From Tannerella sp. (GTDB taxonomy: Bacteria; Bacteroidota; Bacteroidia; Bacteroidales; Tannerellaceae), in assembly GCA_031267485.1 (NCBI GenBank), contig JAIRYY010000111.1, forward strand, positions 1 through 11,695: 11,695 nucleotides of DNA, in the 5' to 3' direction. The notes beneath the pieces were generated by a model. The model ran no database searches. It was not told the DNA's origin and saw only the letters and a program-made list of their open reading frames with translations. Each line of letters begins with the position of its first letter. Positions within the stretch are counted from its first letter, which is position 1. Of the stretch, positions 1 to 6,060 are shown in pieces. Made by a program: the position numbers and the translations under genes.

Positions 1-1122
1 CCACTCCTCGTAGGTCTCGACGTAGTTCATGCCCGGATGTCTATCTTCGGAATAAGTTGTTTTCACCGGGCGTCCCGCGGCGTCGTATTCGCGAACCCAG
101 GTTTGTATCCGTTCGTAACCGTCGCTGTCTATTTCACTTTTGCCTGTCACTGCGCCGTGCGGGTCGTATTCCCTCGCCGTGACGTAAGTCTCGCCGTCGG
201 GATCGGTCGTTGTTTTTGTCCAGCCGCCGTTTTCGCCGGCATTGATGACTATTTTCTGCATCACGGTTTCGCTCTCCAGTATGGCAATTTGCATCTCGCC
301 CGCGGCTTCGTCCACGGTCGAACGGATGGCCATCGGGACGCCGTTCATCGTGAGGTCAGCGTCGAACAGCCAGATATGCAGCGTGTAGTCGTCCCGCGCA
401 TAATCCGACGCGAGAGAGTATTCCCAGTCTTCAAGAGTCCACGGTAAAAACCTGTACGGGTTGAAGTACCTGCCGTTGTATACGCTCCTGATATTTTCAG
501 CTTCCAGATAGGTCAATTCATCCTCGCTCAACCCTGCCGGTAATTTAAACGCCGTAAGTTCGTCCCTGTCGTTCCACGTAAATGAGACCTCTATCTCGCC
601 GTCCGTTACCCGCACCGTCCGGCCTTTGCCGTCGAAGCTGTAGACGGCGTTCTCCCAGCCTTCGCCCTCGCTCCGGACGCCTGTCCGTACGCCGTTCCCG
701 TCGAGGATGGCTTCAGCGCGGTACTCCATCGTCCATACGCCCTCCCGGTAGTTTTCGTACTGTTCCAGCAACTGCACTCCCCTGCTGTCGTATGCGTACG
801 TTGTCCGGTTTCCGAAAAGCGTCTCATAACGCCCGTCCCCATCCATGTCGGCATTTCCGACAAATTCATGCCACGTCCTCACAAACTCGCCGTTCGGCAA
901 CAGATGGTACGCATACGTCTCTTCTTCCGTCGGAACATAAGCGCCGGCGTTCAACAGATACTTTTTCATGGAAACCACATGCCCGTAAGCGTCGTAGGCA
1001 TACTCGACCTTCACGTTCCTGCCGTCCCTGTACGCGACTACAGGCAGATATTCCCCGTCGCCGGCTCCCCATACCCGGAGAGTCGAAAATAAAATGACTG
1101 ATGTTAAAATAATTTTCTTCAT
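1..1122 (-). CDS. Secreted YD-repeat-like protein, C-terminus cut by window edge
   Basis: The frame is open for 374 codons from the ATG at 1122-1120 to the window edge, so the C-terminus is missing. The start is followed by a signal peptide (K2-K3, hydrophobic to about A20) and preceded by GGAAG three bases upstream. The mature part has loosely spaced YD-like units: YAYDAYGHVV (41-50), YAYDSRGVQL (109-118), YSFDGKGRTV (161-170), REYDPHGAVT (317-326) and REYDAAGRPV (345-354). An acidic DMDGDG stretch at 92-97 could bind calcium. Such repeats are known from RHS/YD proteins, which form extracellular beta-sheet shells, but no RHS core or toxin end is visible. It is probably exported to the periplasm or cell surface; no enzyme function can be assigned. 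It is divergent from the kinase operon at 1347 and shares its upstream region, so the LytTR regulator may control it (inference). I am confident that the gene is real and unsure of its role. Confidence 0.8.
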   Translation of the reverse strand, partial: MKKIILTSVILFSTLRVWGAGDGEYLPVVAYRDGRNVKVEYAYDAYGHVVSMKKYLLNAGAYVPTEEETYAYHLLPNGEFVRTWHEFVGNADMDGDGRYETLFGNRTTYAYDSRGVQLLEQYENYREGVWTMEYRAEAILDGNGVRTGVRSEGEGWENAVYSFDGKGRTVRVTDGEIEVSFTWNDRDELTAFKLPAGLSEDELTYLEAENIRSVYNGRYFNPYRFLPWTLEDWEYSLASDYARDDYTLHIWLFDADLTMNGVPMAIRSTVDEAAGEMQIAILESETVMQKIVINAGENGGWTKTTTDPDGETYVTAREYDPHGAVTGKSEIDSDGYERIQTWVREYDAAGRPVKTTYSEDRHPGMNYVETYEEW

Positions 1123-1194
1123 ACACTTCCATATTTTTAATTGATAATGTTTACGTGTTTTCTTTTTCATTGTTGTCAATTAACTTTCCCGCCA

Positions 1195-1202
1195 CAAAGT
1201 TA
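1195..1202 (-). promoter_or_regulatory. Candidate -7 box for the YD-like protein
   Basis: On the minus strand the sequence is TAACTTTG, an exact match to the Bacteroidota -7 consensus TAnnTTTG. It would give a leader of roughly 65 nt before the ATG at 1122. No TTTG-type -33 element is seen at the usual distance, so the call rests on the -7 box and its position. Confidence 0.45.
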
Positions 1203-1229
1203 TATAAAAAAAAAGCGGGAATTTCCGGG

Positions 1230-1266
1230 AATGTCGCGAAACAGCAAAAAAAACGTCGCGAAGCGG
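1230..1266. promoter_or_regulatory. Direct-repeat operator candidate (LytTR-type spacing)
   Basis: The 15-mers AATGTCGCGAAACAG (1230-1244) and AACGTCGCGAAGCGG (1252-1266) match at 12 of 15 positions, and all three differences are transitions. Their starts are 22 bp apart, about two helical turns. LytTR regulators are known to bind paired 9-bp direct repeats with a 12-13 bp spacer, a 21-22 bp period, and this operon encodes one. The site lies between the two divergent -7 boxes and 33 bp upstream of the kinase -33 element. A shorter repeat, CGGGAAT at 1216-1222 and 1226-1232, adjoins it. The assignment to the local regulator is inference. Confidence 0.4.
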
Positions 1267-1298
1267 CGAAATTGCGTATCGAAATGACAAAATACGTG

Positions 1299-1329
1299 TA
1301 TGAAATATGAAAAATAGTTCCTAATTTTG
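1299..1329 (+). promoter_or_regulatory. Promoter of the kinase/LytTR operon
   Basis: TAATTTTG at 1322-1329 matches the -7 consensus TAnnTTTG exactly. TATG at 1299-1302 is a weak -33 element (consensus TTTG) at the classical 19-bp spacing. Transcription would start near 1335, leaving a leader of only 10-18 nt before the two possible start codons at 1347 and 1353. Confidence 0.6.
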
Positions 1330-1346
1330 CACGGCAAATAAAAGAG

Positions 1347-4346
1347 ATGATTATGAAGCGCCTGATTATTTCCGTCCTTACATTGCTCGCCGGGGTTTGC
1401 GCCTCGTCGCAGGAGCGTCTTGTGCGTTCGCTGACGCATGAGCACTACACCGTGCGCGACGGGCTGGCGCAGCAGCAGGCGTTCCGCATCTTCGAGGACA
1501 AATGGGGCTATCTCTGGATTACGACGCATAACGGCATAAGCGTCTTCGACGGGAAAACATTCACAACCCGTCTGCCGAAGCGCGACTTCCCGAACGATAC
1601 GGATAATATTACTTCATACGATTTCATGCAGCTGGGCGACGACGTCCTGCTGCTGTCCGCGTCGGGAATTACGTTTTTCCGTCCCGGCGGCAATCACGAA
1701 TTTTATCCGCTGCCGGACAGTTACCGGAAGGCAACCCGGCACTGGAAAAGCATCTTCATGCTGCGGGACGACAGCCTGTACCTGTTCAACTGCAGGGACA
1801 GCTACACGAAAAACCGCTATTCCTTTTTCGTGTTCGACCTGAACGGCAGGACTTTCACGAAAAGCAAATACGAAATGCCGTTCATTAGCTGCATTTTTGA
1901 GGACGATTCCGGCGTTTATGCGCTTAACGACGACACGGATGGCTGGCGGATGCTGCAGTTTGGCGACGAAGGGTATTCCGTTGTCAGGAAAGGCGGCCGG
2001 GGCGAACATGCGGCGCCGGTGAACGGCAAAGACGGCAAAGACGGCGAGTTTGCGGTTATGGCCGGCAACAGCCTTTATCTCATGAAAGACGGCAAACGCC
2101 GGTATGTCGGTGAAATAAAGCGATTTCTTGACATGTATTTTACGGGAGGAAACCGCTATATCATTTCGACGAGTGACAGCAAAGTCTTTACGTGGGAGAA
2201 CAGCCGGCTCAACGAGATTCCCGTGGCCGTTCAGGTGGTGCGCGACGCGATGACGGACAGGAACGGCAACGTATGGCTGACTACGGAAAACGGTATCTAC
2301 AACTTCTACGACATGCGGTTTGAGACGTATGCCCTCAATACGAAAGGGAATGACGACATCTGGGGCGTTCAGGCGGATTTTTACGGCAACCGGTGGTTTT
2401 CGTCCCAGACGCTCGGATTCCGGCGCGCCGGCAGGGACGGGCGTCTGCAGCAGGCGGAATACCGCCTGCCCGACGGAAGCAAGCCTCCGCCGGAATATTT
2501 CATGGGATACATGGGCGGCTGCACGGACGCCGGAAACCGCCTGTGGCTGAACTTTACCGGCGGATTGCTGATTTTCGACCCCCGGAAAGGAAATGACGCC
2601 GTCCTGACGCATGCAACCCCCCGGGACGGAAGCACGCTGGCGTCATACTACGACACGCTGACCCGGCGCGTCTATGCCGGCAGCGTTACGGATGATACCC
2701 TCATGCTGATAGCCGTTTCCGAAGACCTGACCGTGAAACGGTATCCGTTTCTCGTAAACCACGTCATTTCGGTTTGCCGCGACGGAAACGGGCGGATGCG
2801 CGTTGGCTCGTTCAGCGGCGGATTCTATTTCGACGAGGCGAGCGGTACGTTTTCGCCCGATACGGCCGGCCGCGCCTACCGGATACTGATGTCCCTGTGC
2901 GCCGACCGGAACGGAACCTTGTGGAAAGGGACGGATTGCGGACTGATGGCCGAGGCGAAAGACGGCAGTGACCGCCAAATCACCGCAAATGCGGTGAACA
3001 CCGTGGTGATGTACAGAGACCGGTACCTGATTTTCGGCGAAAACCGCGACCGGCTTGGTATCCTCGACCTGGAGGCTTATTACCGCAGCGGCGCCGTCCG
3101 CATAAAAAACTTCGACCGCCACCGGGGTTTCGACGTGCTCGAATGTGGACAGAACGGCCTGAGCATCGACAGCGAAGGATACGTATGGATTCCCGGCGGC
3201 GATGTCACGCTGCGCTTTCATCCCGATTCGCTGATGGCCGTCCCCGCGCCCGCTGCGGTAACGCCCGTCGTGGCGTCCGTCGCATGCAGGAGCAGGGACA
3301 GCAGTTACGCCGCCGTAACGGTGGCGCAGGACGGCGTCATCAGCCTGCCGTACACGCACAACAACCTCCGGTTCGAACTCTGGGCGGCAAGCATGGCGGC
3401 GCCCGACAGCCTGCGCTTTCGCTACTGCCTGGCCGGCTATCAGACGGAGTGGCATCAGACGGACGGTAGCCGCACCGTCGAATTTCAAAACCTGCCGGGC
3501 GGGACGGTACGCCTCGAAGTGCAGGCGTCAATCGACGGCGCCGAATGGTCGCCGGGCGCCGTCTCGCCGGAAATCACGATCAGGCCGCCTTTCTGGTATT
3601 CGCCCGCCGGGCTGGCGCTGGAGGGAGGGACAGCCCTGGCGCTGGCGGCGCTCCTCGTCCTGCTTGTCATGCGCTACATGACCATCCGCGAACGGAAGGA
3701 AATCGAACAGGCTAAACTGATGACGAGCTCCGTAAAATCGCGCTATATCCCGCATTTCACCAACAATGTGCTGAACAGTATCAATTACCTGATCCGCCAC
3801 GACCGCGACAGGGCGCTGGAGTATATCGCCGAGTTTTCGCGCTTCAACCGCCGCACGATTTCAGGCCTCGACCGGTTCGTCCATCCGCTCGGCGATGAAC
3901 TGGAATATGCCGAGAGCTACCTGAAACTCGAAATACTCCGCTTCGGCGATAAATTCGACTATGCCGTGGACGTGGCCGGAGAAGTAGACCGTAACATGTC
4001 CGTGCCGACCATGATTGTCCAGACCCTGTGCGAGAACGCCGTCAAACATGGATTTTTCCACAAGGAAGGGCCGGGGCATCTGAAAATCGAGATCTACAGG
4101 GAAAACAATTTTGCCGTGCTGGCCGTCGAAGACGACGGCATCGGCCGCCGGGCAGCGCAGGAACTGAACACGCAGGGCACGGGTTCGGGGCTGACAATCG
4201 TCCGCAGGAAAATTGATTTTATCAACAAATACGATCATCACGCGAATGTCAGCCTCCATGTGAAAGACCTTTACGGCGAAAACGGGAACGCTGCCGGAAC
4301 ACGTTTCGAACTGCGCCTGTCCGGAAAATTCGGGGGGGGCAACTAA
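1347..4346 (+). CDS. Periplasmic-propeller LytS-type sensor histidine kinase
   Basis: This 999-residue protein should sense an extracytoplasmic signal and phosphorylate the LytTR regulator encoded 19 bp downstream. In order: signal peptide (about 3-22); degenerate Reg_prop blades, clearest at DKWGYLWITTHNG (51-63), DRNGNVWLTTENG (304-316), DRNGTLWKGTD (520-530) and DSEGYVWIPGG (608-618); Y_Y_Y domain (about 670-746); one membrane helix (about 753-777); a LytS-type His_kinase domain (PF06580) with phosphoacceptor H803; and an HATPase with N-box CENAVKHG (895-902), G1 box VEDDGIGR (927-934) and G2 box GTGSGL (944-949). The sensor half is like that of HTCS proteins, but the receiver and DNA-binding parts are on a separate protein. 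The H-box IPHFTNN departs from the usual NPHFLFN, though the histidine is kept. ATG 1353 is as good a start as ATG 1347 and gives a more typical signal peptide (MKRL...). A run of eight G at 4332-4339 precedes the stop. The family call is firm; the ligand is unknown. Confidence 0.93.
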   Translation: MIMKRLIISVLTLLAGVCASSQERLVRSLTHEHYTVRDGLAQQQAFRIFEDKWGYLWITTHNGISVFDGKTFTTRLPKRDFPNDTDNITSYDFMQLGDDVLLLSASGITFFRPGGNHEFYPLPDSYRKATRHWKSIFMLRDDSLYLFNCRDSYTKNRYSFFVFDLNGRTFTKSKYEMPFISCIFEDDSGVYALNDDTDGWRMLQFGDEGYSVVRKGGRGEHAAPVNGKDGKDGEFAVMAGNSLYLMKDGKRRYVGEIKRFLDMYFTGGNRYIISTSDSKVFTWENSRLNEIPVAVQVVRDAMTDRNGNVWLTTENGIYNFYDMRFETYALNTKGNDDIWGVQADFYGNRWFSSQTLGFRRAGRDGRLQQAEYRLPDGSKPPPEYFMGYMGGCTDAGNRLWLNFTGGLLIFDPRKGNDAVLTHATPRDGSTLASYYDTLTRRVYAGSVTDDTLMLIAVSEDLTVKRYPFLVNHVISVCRDGNGRMRVGSFSGGFYFDEASGTFSPDTAGRAYRILMSLCADRNGTLWKGTDCGLMAEAKDGSDRQITANAVNTVVMYRDRYLIFGENRDRLGILDLEAYYRSGAVRIKNFDRHRGFDVLECGQNGLSIDSEGYVWIPGGDVTLRFHPDSLMAVPAPAAVTPVVASVACRSRDSSYAAVTVAQDGVISLPYTHNNLRFELWAASMAAPDSLRFRYCLAGYQTEWHQTDGSRTVEFQNLPGGTVRLEVQASIDGAEWSPGAVSPEITIRPPFWYSPAGLALEGGTALALAALLVLLVMRYMTIRERKEIEQAKLMTSSVKSRYIPHFTNNVLNSINYLIRHDRDRALEYIAEFSRFNRRTISGLDRFVHPLGDELEYAESYLKLEILRFGDKFDYAVDVAGEVDRNMSVPTMIVQTLCENAVKHGFFHKEGPGHLKIEIYRENNFAVLAVEDDGIGRRAAQELNTQGTGSGLTIVRRKIDFINKYDHHANVSLHVKDLYGENGNAAGTRFELRLSGKFGGGN

Positions 4347-4365
4347 TTAATTTACAGATAGATAC

Positions 4366-5094
4366 ATGAGAAAGACAGAAAGAATACTTGTCGTTGACGA
4401 CGAAAACCTGGCCCGCGCGCTGCTGTGCGAACTGGTCGGCCAGTACATGCCCGATGCAAAAATAGACGACGCCGGAAATCCCCTGGTCGCCCTGGAAATG
4501 ATGGAAGAAACGTTATACAGCCTGCTGTTTCTCGACTACGAAATGCCCCGCATGAACGGCGGCGAACTGCTGGAAAAAATAACCGGCCGGAAGTACCCGC
4601 CGGCCGTCATCATCGTCTCCGCTCATAAAGACTTCGATTTCGCCCAAAAGGGAATCCGCTGCGGCGTCATCGACTATGTCGTCAAGCCGATTGACAACCG
4701 GCAGATTAAAGACGTGATTGATAAATACAGGCAGAAATGCGGCAGCGAACCGTCACCCCAAAGCGAAGTCATCGGCATAGACACTTTCAAGGGAAAAATC
4801 CCGGTCAAAAAGTCCAGTATCGCCGCCATAAAAATGCTGACCCGCAGCAGCCTGGAGATTATCCTGACAAACGGCGAAAAACTGCCGCCGACCACCTCTT
4901 CGCTGCACGCTGTCATGTCGCTTTTACCCGAAAACTTCATTTACCTCAACCGCCGCTGTATCATCAACAGCGACATGATTCGGCTGATAAGCAACTCATA
5001 CCACGTTGAGTTCCGGCTTGGCGACCAGGTAATAACCGAAAAATGCAGCCGCAAAAAAATGGCCGAACTCCGGCAACGGTTCGACCGGCGCTGA
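4366..5094 (+). CDS. LytTR-family response regulator
   Basis: This 242-residue protein is a cytoplasmic transcription regulator, the expected partner of the kinase encoded just upstream (19-bp gap, same strand, one operon). The receiver domain spans about 5-122 and has every key residue: acidic pair D11-D12, phosphoacceptor D57 in LLFLDYEMPRMNG, S85 at the Thr/Ser position, and K107 in VVKPID. After a linker, a LytTR DNA-binding domain covers about 143-240; the segment FIYLNRRCIINSDMI (191-205) matches the family's conserved F-x-x-x-(H/N)-(R)-x-x-I-(V/I)-N pattern. LytTR domains bind paired direct repeats as dimers, and a suitable repeat lies upstream of the operon (1230-1266). No clear Shine-Dalgarno sequence precedes the ATG. 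Pairing of a LytS-type kinase with a LytTR regulator is the standard arrangement. Target genes are not known; autoregulation and control of the divergent YD-like gene are inferences. Confidence 0.93.
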   Translation: MRKTERILVVDDENLARALLCELVGQYMPDAKIDDAGNPLVALEMMEETLYSLLFLDYEMPRMNGGELLEKITGRKYPPAVIIVSAHKDFDFAQKGIRCGVIDYVVKPIDNRQIKDVIDKYRQKCGSEPSPQSEVIGIDTFKGKIPVKKSSIAAIKMLTRSSLEIILTNGEKLPPTTSSLHAVMSLLPENFIYLNRRCIINSDMIRLISNSYHVEFRLGDQVITEKCSRKKMAELRQRFDRR

Positions 5095-5158
5095 CCATCC
5101 TCCATTTCGGGAAAATATCACGAAGGGGTTATCTAAAAATAATTATGTCATTTTCTTT

Positions 5159-5233
5159 CACATTCCGTACCTGACGGCACGGGACCGGATGGGCATCCGG
5201 CGTTTTCTACCGACATTCCGTCCCTGACGGGAC
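5159..5233. repeat. 75-bp repeat module, copy 1
   Basis: This block aligns without gaps to 5846-5920 (offset 687 bp). I count eight differences, all transitions, so the copies are about 89% identical. It contains the hairpin CCGGAT-gggc-ATCCGG (5185-5200), the handle CGTTTTCTACCGACATT (5201-5217) and most of the hairpin at 5218-5235. It resembles an intergenic REP/BIME-type unit; the family name is not known to me. Confidence 0.75.
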
Positions 5234-5235
5234 GG
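5218..5235. repeat. Hairpin H1 of the GTCCC/GGGAC family
   Basis: CCGTCCC, loop TGAC, GGGACGG: a perfect 7-bp stem just after the handle CGTTTTCTACCGACATT. It corresponds position for position to H4 at 5905-5922, where the two outer C-G pairs have become T-A pairs. Confidence 0.7.
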
Positions 5236-5324
5236 GATATAAACGTCACCGGAAATGTTTCTACCGACATATTGCCCGGACGGAACAAGGGCATCGCGTT
5301 TTTCCTGACTTTGTCCCGGATACG

Positions 5325-5570
5325 CGGACTCGGGTACGCGGCTCGCGGACTCGAGTACATGGCTCGCGGACTCGGGTACGCGGCTCGCGGACTCGAGTAC
5401 GCGGCCCGCGGACTCGAGTATATGGCTCGCGGACTCGGGTACGCGGCTCGCGGACTCGAGTACTGGGCTAGCGGACTCGGTTACGCGGTTCGCGGACTCG
5501 GGTACGCGGCTCGCGGACTCGGGTACGCGGCTCGCGGACTCGAGTATGCGGCTCGCGGACTCGGGGACAC
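5325..5570. repeat. 21-bp tandem array, 11 units plus a partial unit
   Basis: Eleven 21-bp units start at 5325, 5346 and so on up to 5535; a partial twelfth starts at 5556. Each begins CGGACTCGRGTAC and ends in a GCGGCTCG-like or ATGGCTCG-like block; R is G or A, and A creates the palindrome ACTCGAGT. Units differ at a few positions only. Because 21 is a multiple of three, frames stay open on both strands and would encode 7-residue repeats (plus: RGLGYAA or RGLEYMA; minus: ESASRVP). I see no ribosome binding site or ATG that would make either a gene. There are no spacers, so it is not a CRISPR array. Confidence 0.9.
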
Positions 5571-5726
5571 TCAAATTAAAGTTAAACACATGAGATTTGG
5601 ATATTTGAGAACAAAAAAAATATTTCAGGTCGTTGATGCGATTCTCAGGCGCTTAAAAAATCGCTGAGACACCCAATGTCAAAGTCAGGACATATTGCCC
5701 GGACGGAACAGGGGCATCGCGTTTTT

Positions 5727-5744
5727 CTGTCCCGTACGGGACAG
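5727..5744. repeat. Hairpin H2 of the GTCCC/GGGAC family
   Basis: CTGTCCCGTACGGGACAG is a perfect 18-bp palindrome followed by TATGTTGGTGGAAGA, a diverged copy of the handle in reverse orientation. It carries the intermediate outer pairs C-G and T-A. Confidence 0.7.
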
Positions 5745-5760
5745 TATGTTGGTGGAAGAT

Positions 5761-5777
5761 TTGTCCCGTCGGGACAA
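5761..5777. repeat. Hairpin H3 of the GTCCC/GGGAC family
   Basis: TTGTCCCG, a single T, then CGGGACAA. It is followed by TATGTTGGTAGAAAACG, the reverse-oriented handle. Its outer pairs are T-A and T-A, as in H4. Confidence 0.7.
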
Positions 5778-5845
5778 TATGTTGGTAGAAAACGCAACCG
5801 CCACCCCACGTCCGCGTGCCGTCAGGTACGCAATGTGACAATCAC

Positions 5846-5920
5846 CACATCCCGTACCTGACGGCACGGGACCGGACAGACATCCGGCGTTTTCTACCGA
5901 CATTTTGTCCCTAATGGGAC
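5846..5920. repeat. 75-bp repeat module, copy 2
   Basis: This is the second copy of the module at 5159-5233, colinear and without gaps. Its CCGGAT/ATCCGG stem is partly broken (CCGGAC/ATCCGG), but the downstream GTCCC/GGGAC hairpin is kept intact by paired changes. Confidence 0.75.
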
Positions 5921-5973
5921 AAGGGCATCCCGTTTTTCTGTCCCGTACGGGGACAGAATGTCGGTAGAAAACG
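5888..5973. repeat. BIME-like inverted pair containing hairpins H4 and H5
   Basis: The 24-nt arm at 5888-5911 matches the reverse complement of 5950-5973 at 23 of 24 positions. Inside are two further hairpins: H4 (TTGTCCC-taat-GGGACAA, 5905-5922) and H5 (CTGTCCC-gtacg-GGGACAG, 5938-5956). The layout is handle, hairpin, linker, hairpin, reversed handle, as in paired REP elements. The large foldback and the two small hairpins cannot form at the same time. Confidence 0.7.
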
Positions 5974-5987
5974 CAACCTCCATCTCG

Positions 5988-6013
5988 CGTCCCGTCCCGC
6001 AGGGGACGGGATG
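5988..6013. repeat. Strong hairpin H6 downstream of the HTCS, possible terminator
   Basis: CCCGTCCC (5991-5998), loop GCAG, GGGACGGG (6003-6010), extended by T-A, G-T and C-G pairs to an 11-bp stem. It lies about 50 nt past the HTCS stop codon and could stop or stabilise its transcript. No T-tract follows on either strand, so it is not a canonical intrinsic terminator. Its core belongs to the same family as H1-H5. Confidence 0.5.
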
Positions 6014-6060
6014 TGTTCGGTTGCCAGCTGACAATGTTATCATTTATTTTTAGACGACTT

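Larger units (their letters stand above)
5132..6054. repeat. 11-bp inverted repeat enclosing the repeat region
   Basis: TCTAAAAATAA occurs at 5132-5142 and its exact reverse complement at 6044-6054, so the two copies enclose almost all of the repetitive interval. Each copy sits shortly after a stop codon (37 nt after the response regulator, 6 nt after the HTCS) and reads the same way relative to that gene. They could be the ends of an inserted element or a shared 3' end signal. No target-site duplication is visible outside them, and both are AT-rich, so chance is possible. Confidence 0.35.
5095..6060. other. Gene-free interval between convergent genes, filled with repeats
   Basis: No credible gene lies in these 966 bp, which separate the 3' ends of the response regulator and the HTCS. 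The interval holds a 21-bp tandem array, two copies of a 75-bp module, six related hairpins and an 11-bp inverted repeat near the ends. Frames open across the array start only at TTG (5272, plus) or GTG (5589, minus) and are an automatic result of the 21-bp period. A plain stretch (5571-5690) holds a bulged hairpin (5643-5669) and a 25-codon ATG frame from 5590 with nothing to support it. No transposase or integrase is present. Confidence 0.8.

Noticed and set aside
866..1132. 88-codon minus-strand frame overlapping the YD-like gene, and the plus frame 582-1097
   Set aside because: Both are out of frame with the 374-codon open frame that has a signal peptide and repeated motifs.
1347..1412. 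Lipobox in the kinase signal peptide (LAGVC at 14-18)
   Set aside because: Valine at -1 and alanine at -3 do not fit the lipobox; an ordinary signal peptide with a downstream membrane helix is expected.
5158..5667. Repeat proteins on both strands of the 21-bp array
   Set aside because: They start only at GTG (5589) or TTG (5272) with no ribosome binding site; openness follows from the period being a multiple of three.
5676..5861. Small plus-strand frame, and minus frame 5685-5903
   Set aside because: Both are made entirely of the palindromic repeat sequences (SGQYVGR-like translation), which read similarly on either strand.
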